Notes under the pieces: generated by a model
What the model saw: only the letters and a program-made list of their open reading frames with translations
Database searches by the model: none
Told to the model about the DNA's origin: nothing
Assembly (NCBI RefSeq): GCF_017592545.1
Contig: NZ_JAGFOA010000002.1
Coordinates: forward strand, 310,001-374,000
From: Microbacterium stercoris
GTDB taxonomy: Bacteria > Actinomycetota > Actinomycetes > Actinomycetales > Microbacteriaceae
DNA: 64,000 bases
Direction: 5' to 3'
Position numbers and translations under genes: made by a program
Shown: positions 52,751 through 61,912 of the stretch, piece after piece
How the letters are laid out: each line of letters starts with the position of its first letter
How positions within the stretch are numbered: position 1 is the stretch's first letter

Positions 52751-53518
52751 ATGCGCATCTCGGTGGTGGTGCCCGTGCGTGACGACGCGCGCCTGCTCGA
52801 GCGCTGCCTCGCGTCGCTGTCCGCGCAGAGCCGTCCCGCCGACGAGATCGTGGTGGTGGACAACGGCAGCACCGATGACAGCGCCCTCGTCGCTCGTGCC
52901 GCCGGGGCGCGGGTGATCACCGAGCCGGAGCGCGGCATCCCGCGCGCGGCATCCGCGGGCTATGACGCCGCCACCGGAGACGTCATCGCCCGCATCGACG
53001 CCGACACCGTCTGCCCGCCCGGCTGGCTCGCGCGCATCGAGGAGCGCTTCGCGGCGGATCCGTCGCCGGACTTCGTCACGGGCGACGCCCACTTCCCGGA
53101 CAGCCCGAGGTGGCTCGACGCGATCGGGCGGCACGCGTACGTCGGCGTGCTGTACGCCTGGCTGACGCCGCTGCTCGGCCACCCACCGCTGTTCGGCTCG
53201 AACTTCGCCATGCGCGCCGCGACCTGGCGCGAGCTCAGTCCCGAAGTGCACCGCACGCGGCGTGACATCCACGACGACATCGACCTCGCATTCCACGTGC
53301 GGCCCTGGATGACCGTGGAGCGTGATCGCGGATCGGTCGTGGGCACCTCGGCGCGTGCCTTCACCTCGGTGGGGGCGATCGCGCGGCACGTGTGGTGGGT
53401 CGTCACGACGTGGCAGCTGCATGGCTGGGCCGAGGCGCCTTGGCGGCGCCGTGCGCGCCGCCAGGCCGCGAGGCGCCGGGGCGTTAGAGCAGACGCCGCG
53501 CGCTCGCCCAGGCCGTGA
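52751..53518 (+). CDS. Family 2 glycosyltransferase
   Basis: 255 residues. GT-A fold start RISVVVPVRDDARLLERCLASLSAQSRPADEIVVVDNGSTDDSA, metal-binding DxD as ARIDADTVCP, and acceptor region HDDIDLAFHV. Ends in a basic stretch; possibly one C-terminal membrane-associated segment (HVWWVVTTWQLHGW). GAAAGAAGGGCGG before the ATG. Sugar donor and acceptor unknown. Its last 35 nt overlap the converging response-regulator gene. Confidence 0.85.
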   Translation: MRISVVVPVRDDARLLERCLASLSAQSRPADEIVVVDNGSTDDSALVARAAGARVITEPERGIPRAASAGYDAATGDVIARIDADTVCPPGWLARIEERFAADPSPDFVTGDAHFPDSPRWLDAIGRHAYVGVLYAWLTPLLGHPPLFGSNFAMRAATWRELSPEVHRTRRDIHDDIDLAFHVRPWMTVERDRGSVVGTSARAFTSVGAIARHVWWVVTTWQLHGWAEAPWRRRARRQAARRRGVRADAARSPRP

Positions 53519-54176
53519 GCTCGTGGCGGGACGACAGCTGCAGCTTGCGCAGCACCGCGGACACGTGCGACTCGACGGTCTTGATCGAGATGAAGAGGTC
53601 GGTGGCGACCTCCTTGTACGCGTAACCGCGCGCGATGAGGCGCATGACCTCCTGCTCGCGCGCCGAGAGACGATCCAGCTCGTCGTCGGTCGCGGCGATC
53701 TCACCGGCGGCCGCACCGAAGGCGTCGATCACAAAACCCGCTAGGCGCGGCGAGAACACCGCATCGCCCTCGGCGACCGTGCGCACCGCGCGGGAGACAT
53801 CCGATCCGGATGCACCCTTGGTGATGTAGCCGCGGGCTCCCGCACGGATCACCCGCACCACGTCTTCGGCGGCGTCCGAGACGCTCAGCGCCAGGAAGCG
53901 CGTCGCGGGCGAGAGGGGAGCGGCCTGACGCAGCACCTCGGCCCCGCCGATCGGCTCGGTCTCGGCGCTCCGCCCAGCTCCGGAGGGAAGATGCACATCG
54001 AGCAGCACAACGTCGGGCTGCTGCGCGGCGATGACTGCGACGGCCGACGCGACATCCGCGGCCTCGCCGACCACCTCGATGCGGCCGTCGAGGTCGTGGC
54101 GCAGCCCCGAGCGGAAGATCGAGTGGTCATCGACGATGACCACCCGCAGGTCGGCGACGTCTCCCGGATCAGCCAC
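53484..54176 (-). CDS. NarL/LuxR-type response regulator
   Basis: 230 residues. Receiver domain with VIVDDHSIFRSGL, phosphoacceptor Asp in VVLLDVHLPSG and Lys in GYITKGASG. C-terminal LuxR domain: LSAREQEVMRLIARGYAYKEVATDLFISIKTVESHVSAVLRKLQL. An extra loop (SGAGRSAETEPIGG) follows the phospho-Asp. GTG start 8 nt inside the kinase gene. Partner of the PspC-type kinase; likely targets are the divergent PspC gene and itself. Confidence 0.9.
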   Translation of the reverse strand: MADPGDVADLRVVIVDDHSIFRSGLRHDLDGRIEVVGEAADVASAVAVIAAQQPDVVLLDVHLPSGAGRSAETEPIGGAEVLRQAAPLSPATRFLALSVSDAAEDVVRVIRAGARGYITKGASGSDVSRAVRTVAEGDAVFSPRLAGFVIDAFGAAAGEIAATDDELDRLSAREQEVMRLIARGYAYKEVATDLFISIKTVESHVSAVLRKLQLSSRHELTAWASARRLL

Positions 54177-55374
54177 GCGCGCCCCCTGCCGGGAAGCGGA
54201 TGTGCACCTCGGTGCCGCCGTTCCTTCCGGGCGCGACCGCGGCCGATCCGCCGATCCGCCGGAGGCGTCCGATGATCGACTCGCGCACCCCGAGGCGATC
54301 CGAGGGCACGTCCGAGAGCTCGAAGCCGGGCCCGCGATCGCGGATGTAGACGTCGACCGATCCGGGCGCCCCCTCGATGTACACCGACACCTCGCCGCCG
54401 GCATGGCGCGCGGCGTTGAGCATCGCCTCGCGCGCGGCCGCGGCGACCTCGCCGCTGGCGCGCTCCGTGGAGGTGCCCGCCGAGACGACGGTCATCACGA
54501 CCTCGTAGTCGAGCTCGAGCGCCGAACCGTAATCGCGCAGGTCGGTCGCGAGATCGCTGTCGGCGGGGGTGTCGCCGTCGTACAGCCACGCGCGAAGCTC
54601 GCGCTCCTGGGCGCGGGCGAGGCGGCCGGCCTCGCTCGATGCCCCCGCACGGTTCTGGATCAGCGCGAGCGTCTGCAGCACCGAGTCGTGCAGGTGCGCC
54701 GCCATCTCGGCGCGGTGCTCGTCGCGGATCGCCCGCACCCGGGCCGTCTGCAGCTCGCGGTACCGGGCGAGCAGCGCGGGCGACCAGACGAGCAGGATGC
54801 ACAGCAGCGACGCGAAGGAGACCAACAGCCCGGCCACGCCGTACGGCGCGTGCTCCAGCCCGATGATCATGTGGACGACCAGCACCAGCGTCGCGATGAT
54901 CCGCAGGGCGAGGTCGTGGTTCTCGCCGCGGGACGGATCCGCGCGATCGAGGATGCCCGACCAGAGCGCGGCGGCCACCGTGAAGGTGCCGGCGATCGCC
55001 AGCAGCACCTCGCCGTCGATGCCCACCAGCGACCGGCTCAGGAACGGCGGCAGCAGCACCAGTGTGAGCAGACCGCCGATCATCAGCGAGATCCAGGCGA
55101 CCGGCGCACGCCGGGTGACGCGCTCGTCTCCGGGCGTCAGCGGGGTGAACGCCCACAGCCATAGGTAGAAGAGCGCACCCGCGCCGAACAGGGGCGTGAT
55201 CAGCACGAACAGCGTGCGGGTGGTGTCCGTGCGCCAGCCCAGGTGCTGTGCGAGACCTGCGGCGACGCCCGCCACCGTCGCGTCGCGCGGACGCCTCATG
55301 GGCGCTGTGTCCGTGGCCGCGGCTGCACGGGCCCGGGCGGGCGCTGCGAGAGGCAGGGAGGTCATGCCAGCCAT
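54169..55374 (-). CDS. PspC-domain sensor histidine kinase (LiaS/NarX-like)
   Basis: 401 residues. N-terminal PspC domain (RRPRDATVAGVAAGLAQHLGWRTDTTRTLFVLITPLFGAGALFYLWLWAFTP), then four further membrane helices. HisKA_3 dimerisation helix has the phospho-His in AAHLHDSVLQTL; ATPase domain has EAMLNAARHAGG and IRDRGPGFEL. Start ATG 55374 or 55365. Probably senses envelope stress; a fused PspC sensor with a LuxR regulator is a common actinobacterial arrangement. Confidence 0.9.
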   Translation of the reverse strand: MAGMTSLPLAAPARARAAAATDTAPMRRPRDATVAGVAAGLAQHLGWRTDTTRTLFVLITPLFGAGALFYLWLWAFTPLTPGDERVTRRAPVAWISLMIGGLLTLVLLPPFLSRSLVGIDGEVLLAIAGTFTVAAALWSGILDRADPSRGENHDLALRIIATLVLVVHMIIGLEHAPYGVAGLLVSFASLLCILLVWSPALLARYRELQTARVRAIRDEHRAEMAAHLHDSVLQTLALIQNRAGASSEAGRLARAQERELRAWLYDGDTPADSDLATDLRDYGSALELDYEVVMTVVSAGTSTERASGEVAAAAREAMLNAARHAGGEVSVYIEGAPGSVDVYIRDRGPGFELSDVPSDRLGVRESIIGRLRRIGGSAAVAPGRNGGTEVHIRFPAGGARG

Positions 55375-55469
55375 ACAACCACCGCCCCCGGCCCTGATCC
55401 GCGGTTATCGGGGTCGCGTCCGGGTGATCCCTCATAGAGCGGATCGCGTGCGACCGGCACGATCGAGAC

Positions 55470-56936
55470 ATGACCGATCAGATCACCGCGCCGCCGGCCG
55501 CCGGCGCCACGTCCGACTCACCGGCCCCGCCTCCGGTCGCGCCGCGTGCGGAGAGCTCGACGTGGCTGTGGATCCGCTCGCTCGGCTACGTCCGCGGCGA
55601 CGGCTGGCTCGGCGGCGTGTGCTCGGGGATCGCCCAGCGAATCGGCGTCGACCCCGTCATCGTGCGCGGGGTGTTCGTGGTGGCGACGCTCCTCGGCTTC
55701 CCGGGGCTCTGGCTCTACGCGCTGGCCTGGGCCGTGCTGCCCGACCGGGCGGGGCGGATCGCGGTGCGGGCGGGCCGATCCGGCGACCCCGCGATCGCGG
55801 GCATCGTCGCGGTCGTGATCGGCGCCGTGCTGGCATCGTGGGCGTCGACGTCGCTCGCGGCCCTGGTCTTCGGCATCTCCTTCAGCAGCGGGCTCAGTGG
55901 CGCGCTGGCGTCGCTGATCGTCTGGGGCGGCGCGATCAGCGCCGCGATCGCCGTACTGGTCTGGCTCTCGCGCCGCGCGCCGGCGCGCTTCGATCTCCCC
56001 CGAACGGGGGATGACGGCGGGGTGTCGGGCACGACCGCCGTCTCCGGCGGGGCCGCTTCGGGTGCGGCCCCGCCCCATTCTCCTGAGCCGGTCGAGCCTC
56101 TGCCGGACGCGCTCGCCTCCGCCGAGGAGCTCGACGCCTGGCGCGCCCAGCACGCCGCCTGGCGCGAGCAGCACGAGGCCTGGCGCGTGGCGCAGGCGGA
56201 CGGATCCGCCGCGGCCGCCGAGGAGCGCGCACGTCGCCAGGCCGAGTACGCGGCCTTCCGCGCCCAGGTCGCGCGCGAGCGGGCCGAGCGTCGCGCCCTG
56301 CGTCCGCGCGCCTCCATGGCGTTCGTCGCGATCACCCTGGGCGCGGCCCTCGTTGTGGGCACCGTCGTGTGGATCCTCTTCCAGCCGAACAGGTCGGCGT
56401 GGGCCGGGTACGCCGCGGTGCTCGCCGCGGCGGCTGTGATCGGCCTGGCGATGGTGCTCGCCGGTGCCCGACGGCGCCGGAGCGGGTTCCTTGCGGCGGT
56501 CACGCTCATCCTGCTGGCGATCGGCGGATCCGGCGTGGCGATGTATCTGGTCGACGACATGATCGGGCCGGATCGGTACGTGCCGATGCCGGACGGCGAC
56601 CTCGCGATCGATCAGCCCTGGGGGCAGCTGACCCTCGACGTGGGCGGCGTGTACGACGAGAGCGGCGAGACCCGCGTCTCGAAGGGCAGCGGGCAGGTGT
56701 GGATCACCGTGCAGCCGGGCATCGACGTGGAGTTCGAGACGACGTCGGGCACGGGCTCCGTGTGGGTCGAGGAACTCGGCGCGGACGGGATCCCGGTGGA
56801 GTCGACGGTGCTGCAACCGCGAGAGGGGCACTTCAGCTGGTCGCACGACGATCCGCGGTCCGGGCGGACGCGCACGATCGTGCTCGATCAGGAAGACGTC
56901 GACGTGATGATCCAGGTAGTGGGGACGAACCGATGA
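55470..56936 (+). CDS. PspC-domain membrane protein
   Basis: 488 residues. Pro-rich cytoplasmic start, PspC domain at ~40-95 (RGDGWLGGVCSGIAQRIGVDPVIVRGVFVVATLLGFPGLWLYALAWAVLPD), two more helices, then a long charged helix (~205-280) with repeated Trp (AWRAQHAAWREQHEAWRVAQ), three more helices and a C-terminal beta-rich domain like LiaF/DUF-type sensors. Divergent from the PspC-type kinase, so the three proteins probably form one envelope-stress module. CACGAT ends 6 nt before the ATG. Confidence 0.85.
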   Translation: MTDQITAPPAAGATSDSPAPPPVAPRAESSTWLWIRSLGYVRGDGWLGGVCSGIAQRIGVDPVIVRGVFVVATLLGFPGLWLYALAWAVLPDRAGRIAVRAGRSGDPAIAGIVAVVIGAVLASWASTSLAALVFGISFSSGLSGALASLIVWGGAISAAIAVLVWLSRRAPARFDLPRTGDDGGVSGTTAVSGGAASGAAPPHSPEPVEPLPDALASAEELDAWRAQHAAWREQHEAWRVAQADGSAAAAEERARRQAEYAAFRAQVARERAERRALRPRASMAFVAITLGAALVVGTVVWILFQPNRSAWAGYAAVLAAAAVIGLAMVLAGARRRRSGFLAAVTLILLAIGGSGVAMYLVDDMIGPDRYVPMPDGDLAIDQPWGQLTLDVGGVYDESGETRVSKGSGQVWITVQPGIDVEFETTSGTGSVWVEELGADGIPVESTVLQPREGHFSWSHDDPRSGRTRTIVLDQEDVDVMIQVVGTNR

Positions 56937-57259
56937 GCCAGACGACAACGCGACCGGGCATCCGCTGGCCCGGCGTCATCTGGGGCGCGCTCTTCGCGCT
57001 CGCCGCGGGCGTCGGCATCCTGGTGCTCGCCGTGCCCGACCCGCAGGCGGTGGTGGGATGGATCCGCCCCCTCCTGTACGCCATGCGCCCCGAGTGGTTC
57101 TCGGCGATCGTGCCGCTGAGCATCGGCCTGCTGGTGATCGCGCTCGGCGTGGTCTGGGCGCTCCAGCGGCGGCGGTCCACGGATGCCGCGGAGCCCGCCG
57201 CGCCGGCCGCGCCGCCCGCCGAGGCCGTGCCCGCCGCGGGCACGCCGCACGACGGCTGA
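56933..57259 (+). CDS. Small two-helix membrane protein of the PspC operon
   Basis: 108 residues: two membrane helices (VIWGALFALAAGVGILVLAV and FSAIVPLSIGLLVIALGVVWAL) and an Ala/Pro-rich C-terminal tail. ATGA overlap with the PspC gene indicates co-translation and a joint role. No named family. Confidence 0.75.
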   Translation: MSQTTTRPGIRWPGVIWGALFALAAGVGILVLAVPDPQAVVGWIRPLLYAMRPEWFSAIVPLSIGLLVIALGVVWALQRRRSTDAAEPAAPAAPPAEAVPAAGTPHDG

Positions 57260-57325
57260 GTGAGGGTGCGGCGCCTGGAGGGCGCAGCGCCTGGCGGGCG
57301 CGGCGTCGATGTCGGCGGCCCCGTC

Positions 57326-57331
57326 TAGCCT
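57326..57331 (+). promoter_or_regulatory. -10 box of the nuclease/helicase gene (leaderless type)
   Basis: TAGCCT with 6 nt to the GTG at 57338. Confidence 0.5.
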
Positions 57332-57337
57332 CGAAGA

Positions 57338-60300
57338 GTGAGATACATCGAGTCCGAGGCCCGCGTCGTGTGGAGCGCGAGCGACCTGAAGGTCGCCGCC
57401 GAGTGCGAGTTCGCGTGGCTGCGGGCGCTCGATGCCAAGCTCGGGCGGGTGCCCGCGGTGGTCGAGCCCGAAGACGAGATGCTCGAGCGCGCCGCCCGGC
57501 TCGGCGACAAGCACGAAGAGGCCGTGCTCGCGGCCTACCGGGCGCAGTTCGGGTCTCGCGTGATCGAGATCGAGCGCGCGGCCTCATCGGATGCCGACGC
57601 GATGGCCGCCGCGCTCGAGGCGACGCGCGCGGGGCTGGAGGATCCGTCGGCGCAGGTTGTGTTCCAGGCCGCGTTCAGCACGTCCGAGTTCGTGGGCTTC
57701 GCCGACTTCCTCACACGCGAGCCGGATGGCCGCTGGCGTGTGCAGGACTCCAAGCTCGCGCGCCGTGCCAAGGTCACCGCGCTCATGCAGCTGGCCGCAT
57801 ACGTCGACCAGCTCGACCGCCTCGGCATCCCGCGGTCGGACGAGGTCGACCTGCTGCTCGGCGACGGCAGCACGTCGACACATCAGGTGAGCGACCTGCT
57901 GCCGCTGTTCGCCGTTCGACGCAACCGGCTGCGTGCGCTCATCGCCGACCGCCGCGTCGACCTCGGTGCCGGGGGAGAGGCCATCGCGTGGGCCGATCCG
58001 CGGGGCGACCTCGGCATCGTCGCGTGCGGGCGCTGCGCCACGTGCGAGGAGCAGGTCGTCGCCACGCGCGACGTGCTGCTCGTCGCAGGGATGCGGCCGG
58101 TGCAGCGCGAGCGCCTGCGCGCAGCCGGCATCATCACGATCGACGACCTGGCGGCGGCACCCCAGGGCCCCGACGGTATGAACCCCGAGGTCTTCGCCGG
58201 GCTGCGCACGCAGGCCCGTCTGCAGATCGCCTCGCCCGCGGGTGTGCCCGATCCCTCCGGTGCCGCCCCTGCGGCCGCCCCGCTCTACGAGGTCGTGCTG
58301 CCGGAGGCCCTGGCCACGATGCCCCGCCCCAGCAACGGCGACATCTTCTTCGACTTCGAGGGCGACCCGCTCTACACCGAGGTCGGGGCCGGTGGCGATC
58401 GCTGGGGAATCGACTATCTCTTCGGCTGGGTCGACATGCAGGAGCAGTACACGCCCCTGTGGGCGCACAGCTTCGCCGACGAGAAGACCGCGCTCGAGCA
58501 GTTCTGCGACTTCGTGGCGGCACGCCGCGCGGCGCAGCCAGACATGCACATCTATCACTACGCGCCCTACGAGCCCACGCACCTGGCTGCCATGGCCGCT
58601 CGGCACGGCGTGCGTGAGGCCGATGTCGACCGCATGCTGCGCGATGAGCTGTTCGTCGACCTCTACCCGATCGTGCGTCGTGCTCTGCGCGTGGGCTCCC
58701 GGTCGTATTCGATCAAGAAGCTCGAGCCGCTCTACATGGGCGAAGAGGTGCGCACCCAGGACGTGCAGCAGGGCGGCGACTCGATCCTGCGCTACGTGGA
58801 GGCTCGCGAGCTGCTCGCCGGCGGCGACGAGGCCGGAGCGAAGGTCATCCTCGACGACCTGGCCGACTACAACCGCTACGACTGCGTCTCCACCCGTCGC
58901 CTGCGCGACTGGCTCGTCGACCGCGCGCGCGAGACGGGGGCCGTGCCCGCCCGGCCCGACGAGCACGAGGCATTCGCGTACAAGCCGTCCGAGCTGGCTT
59001 TGTCGCTCACGGCCCGCGCCGCCGAGGGCGACCCCCGCGCCTCCGATACCGTCGCGCTGCGGCTGGGCGCGGCGGCGATCGACTACTACCCGCGTGAGGC
59101 GAAGACGTTCTGGCAGGGCCATTTCCAGCGCCTGCGCGAGCCCCTGTCACTGTGGGCCGACACCCGTGACGTCATCTCCGTCGATCCCGCTCGCTCGCGG
59201 GTGCTCGAGGACTGGGGTGTGCCCGAGGGCACGCGCGCGCGAGCGGTGCGCCGCGTCGTCGAGCTGCGCGGCGAGGTGGCCCCCGGCACGCGGCTCAAGG
59301 AAGGCGTGCAGCCCTTCGCGCTCTACGCGAAGCCCGCACCCTTCGACGCCACGGCCTCCTCGCGCTGGATCCACGTCGGCCGCTCGGTCGAGGTGGTGGC
59401 CGAGCTCGACGACGGTGTGGTGATCTCCGAGACGTCGATCGGCGGCGCCACGTGGGATGTGCTGCCGCTCGCCCTCACGCCCGCCGCGCCGCCGCAGGCG
59501 GGAAACCAGCAGAAGTCGATCGACGCCTGGGCGCGCGACGTGCTCGCGGCGGGGGAGGGTTTTCCGCAGGATCCGGCCACGGACATCCTGCGCCGCCGTC
59601 CCCCGCGTACCCGGTCGGGGTCGCTGCCCGCATCCACGGGGGACGACGTGGCCGCGATCGTCGCGGCGGTGCGCGATCTCGACCGCAGCTACCTCGCCGT
59701 GCAGGGCCCGCCCGGCACGGGCAAGACCTATGTCGGCTCGCACGTCATCGCGCGCCTTGTGCACGAGCACGGGTTCAAGGTCGGCGTCGTCGCGCAGTCG
59801 CATGCGGTGGTCGAGAACATGCTCGACCGCATCGTCGCCGCGGGGGTGCCTGCCGCCCTCGTCGGCAAGGCTCCCAAGTCCGGATCGGCGGGGGAGCCCC
59901 CGACGTACACCGTGATCCAGAAGAACGGGCTGGCTTCCTTCGCCGGCGAACGCCCCGACGGCTATGTCATCGGCGGCACTGCATGGGACTTCGCCCACGA
60001 GCAGCGGGTGCCGCGGGGCAGCCTCGATCTGCTGGTGATCGACGAGGCCGGCCAGTTCTCGCTGGCGTCGACCATCGCCGTCTCGCTCGCCGCCTCACGC
60101 CTGCTGCTGCTCGGCGACCCGCAGCAGCTGCCGCAGGTCAGCCAGGGCACGCACCCCGAGCCCGTCGACACCTCGGCTCTCGGCTGGGTCATGGACGGCG
60201 AGCAGGTCATTCCCGCCACGCACGGCTACTTCCTCGCCCGCTCCTGGCGTATGCACCCGGCCGTCTCGGCCGCGGTCTCCGACCTCTCGTATGCGGGGCG

Positions 60301-60859
60301 GCTCGCATCCCACGAGCCCGCGGCTCTGCGCGCCATTGAGGGCATCGAGCCCGGACTGCATGTGCTGCCCGTGCGGCATCACGGCAACGCCACGGAGTCG
60401 CGCGAGGAGGCCGCCGAGGTCGTGCGCATCGTGCAGGAGGTGATGGGCCGCTCGTTCACCGACATCACGATCGGCGAGGGCGGCACCGGGGTGCCCTGTC
60501 CGCCGCGGCCGCTCACGCAGGCCGATGTCATCGTCGTCGCGCCGTACAACGCGCAGGTGCAGGCAGTCGAGGACGCCCTGGCGGCACACGGGTTCGCCGA
60601 GGTGCGGGTCGGCACCGTCGACCGCTTCCAAGGTCAGGAGGCCGCCGTCTCGATCGTGACGCTCGCCGCCTCGTCGGGCCGTGACGCGCCCCGTGGATCC
60701 GACTTCCTGCTGCTGCAGAACCGTCTCAACGTCGCGGTCTCGCGCGCGATGGTCGCCGCCTACCTGATCCACTCGCCGGCGCTGCTCGACGATCTTCCCC
60801 GTCATGCAGACGGAGTCGCTCGCATGAGCGCCTTCGCGCGGCTCGTCGGGGTGGCGTAG
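57338..60859 (+). CDS. TM0106-family RecB-like nuclease fused to a superfamily 1 helicase
   Basis: 1173 residues. N-terminal RecB/Cas4-like nuclease: AAECEFAWLRAL, catalytic VQDSKLARRAKVTALMQLAAYVDQL, and Cys cluster CGRCATCEEQ that could hold iron-sulphur with the first Cys. Middle RNase-H-like part: DIFFDFEGDPLYTEVG, DYNRYDCVSTRRLRDWL. C-terminal SF1 helicase: VQGPPGTGKTYVGSHV, LVIDEAGQFSLAS, VDRFQGQEAAVSIVTLA and LNVAVSRAM. Probably processes DNA or DNA-RNA ends in repair. GTG start, leaderless pattern. Confidence 0.88.
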   Translation: MRYIESEARVVWSASDLKVAAECEFAWLRALDAKLGRVPAVVEPEDEMLERAARLGDKHEEAVLAAYRAQFGSRVIEIERAASSDADAMAAALEATRAGLEDPSAQVVFQAAFSTSEFVGFADFLTREPDGRWRVQDSKLARRAKVTALMQLAAYVDQLDRLGIPRSDEVDLLLGDGSTSTHQVSDLLPLFAVRRNRLRALIADRRVDLGAGGEAIAWADPRGDLGIVACGRCATCEEQVVATRDVLLVAGMRPVQRERLRAAGIITIDDLAAAPQGPDGMNPEVFAGLRTQARLQIASPAGVPDPSGAAPAAAPLYEVVLPEALATMPRPSNGDIFFDFEGDPLYTEVGAGGDRWGIDYLFGWVDMQEQYTPLWAHSFADEKTALEQFCDFVAARRAAQPDMHIYHYAPYEPTHLAAMAARHGVREADVDRMLRDELFVDLYPIVRRALRVGSRSYSIKKLEPLYMGEEVRTQDVQQGGDSILRYVEARELLAGGDEAGAKVILDDLADYNRYDCVSTRRLRDWLVDRARETGAVPARPDEHEAFAYKPSELALSLTARAAEGDPRASDTVALRLGAAAIDYYPREAKTFWQGHFQRLREPLSLWADTRDVISVDPARSRVLEDWGVPEGTRARAVRRVVELRGEVAPGTRLKEGVQPFALYAKPAPFDATASSRWIHVGRSVEVVAELDDGVVISETSIGGATWDVLPLALTPAAPPQAGNQQKSIDAWARDVLAAGEGFPQDPATDILRRRPPRTRSGSLPASTGDDVAAIVAAVRDLDRSYLAVQGPPGTGKTYVGSHVIARLVHEHGFKVGVVAQSHAVVENMLDRIVAAGVPAALVGKAPKSGSAGEPPTYTVIQKNGLASFAGERPDGYVIGGTAWDFAHEQRVPRGSLDLLVIDEAGQFSLASTIAVSLAASRLLLLGDPQQLPQVSQGTHPEPVDTSALGWVMDGEQVIPATHGYFLARSWRMHPAVSAAVSDLSYAGRLASHEPAALRAIEGIEPGLHVLPVRHHGNATESREEAAEVVRIVQEVMGRSFTDITIGEGGTGVPCPPRPLTQADVIVVAPYNAQVQAVEDALAAHGFAEVRVGTVDRFQGQEAAVSIVTLAASSGRDAPRGSDFLLLQNRLNVAVSRAMVAAYLIHSPALLDDLPRHADGVARMSAFARLVGVA

Positions 60860-60870
60860 CCGGCGACGCC

Positions 60871-61815
60871 TCAGCGATAGCGCTCGACGAGCACACCGCC
60901 CAGCCGCGCGAGTTCGGCCCGCACCTCGGTCGGCCCCGTCACCTCGGCGACCTCCGCCCAGCCCGCCAGCTGCTCGGCCAGCGCCTGCACGGTGTGCGCG
61001 CGAGCGTCGACCACGGTGCGGCCGTCCGGTGCCGGCCCGAGGTCGGTCGCCTGCGCCCCGAAGCGCGACAGCAGCGCCTCCACGGCGTGGGGCTCGACCC
61101 GCACCGTCGCCGACGCCGAACCCCGCAGCGCTTCGATCCGCTCGGACGCCTGGCGCCACGCCTCGTCCAGATTGAACGCCGGATCGCGGGCCACCGTCTC
61201 ATCGATCACCGTCGCCGAGCGCATGCGGTCGAGGCGGTACAGTCGCGGCTGCTCGTGTCTTCCCATCCCGCGGCGGTGGGCGAGCAGGTACCAGCGCGGC
61301 CCCTTGGCCGCGACGCCGAGCGGAGCGACGTCGACCGGGTCCGCATCGCCGTACGCGATCGAGACCACGCGCTGCTGCGCGATCGCGAGCTGCAGAGTCG
61401 GCAGCAGCTCGGGCGGGGTGGCATCGCGCTCGCCCCACGGCGCATCCTCGCGCACCACCGATCCGATCGCGCGCTCGGCCCCCTCGCGAAATGTCGCCGG
61501 CAGTGCGCGCAGCAGCTTGCGGATCGCATCCGCGGCCTCGGCCGGGGCCCCGCGCGTCTGCCCCAGCAGAGAGAACAGCGCCGTGGTCTCCGGCTCCGTG
61601 AGACCCGAGAGGTCCGTGCGGGCTCCGCCGAGCAGGCTCCACCCTCCCGCGCGACCACGCTGCGGGTACACCGGCACCCCCGCGGACGCCAGCGCCTCGA
61701 GGTCGCGGCGTGCGGTCGCCAGCGACACCTCGAGCTCCGCCGCCAGCTCGGCGGCGGTCACCATCTCACGCGACTGCAGGACAAAGAGGGCCCGCAGCAG
61801 ACGATCGGCTCGCAC
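60871..61815 (-). CDS. WYL-domain transcriptional regulator (YafY-like)
   Basis: 314 residues. N-terminal DeoR-type winged helix (RLLRALFVLQSREMVTAAELAAELEVSLATARRDLEALASAGVPVYP) and a WYL ligand domain (GVAAKGPRWYLLAHRRG, with WYL itself present). C-terminal WCX extension. GTG start; GATGGT ends 6 nt before it. Divergent from a VOC gene across an almost perfect palindrome (61835-61857). Confidence 0.9.
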   Translation of the reverse strand: MRADRLLRALFVLQSREMVTAAELAAELEVSLATARRDLEALASAGVPVYPQRGRAGGWSLLGGARTDLSGLTEPETTALFSLLGQTRGAPAEAADAIRKLLRALPATFREGAERAIGSVVREDAPWGERDATPPELLPTLQLAIAQQRVVSIAYGDADPVDVAPLGVAAKGPRWYLLAHRRGMGRHEQPRLYRLDRMRSATVIDETVARDPAFNLDEAWRQASERIEALRGSASATVRVEPHAVEALLSRFGAQATDLGPAPDGRTVVDARAHTVQALAEQLAGWAEVAEVTGPTEVRAELARLGGVLVERYR

Positions 61816-61834
61816 GATCCGACCATCTCAGAAA

Positions 61835-61857
61835 AAGCGCTCAGAAGGTGAGCACTT
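61835..61857. promoter_or_regulatory. Operator-like 23-bp palindrome between WYL and VOC genes
   Basis: AAGCGCTCA (61835-61843) and TGAGCACTT (61849-61857) are inverted around GAAGG, with 8 of 9 arm positions paired. It lies 20 nt before the WYL start and 56 nt before the VOC start, a good site for the WYL protein to control both. Confidence 0.6.
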
Positions 61858-61912
61858 CACCGAGAAGACTCGATCCAGGGCGTGAGAGCCACGGCCCAGG
61901 AAGGACAGGATC

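Noticed and set aside
50405..53518. 1037-codon plus-strand frame preceding the glycosyltransferase
   Set aside because: It is the antisense of nadE with shadow composition; the glycosyltransferase begins at ATG 52751 with its own ribosome site.
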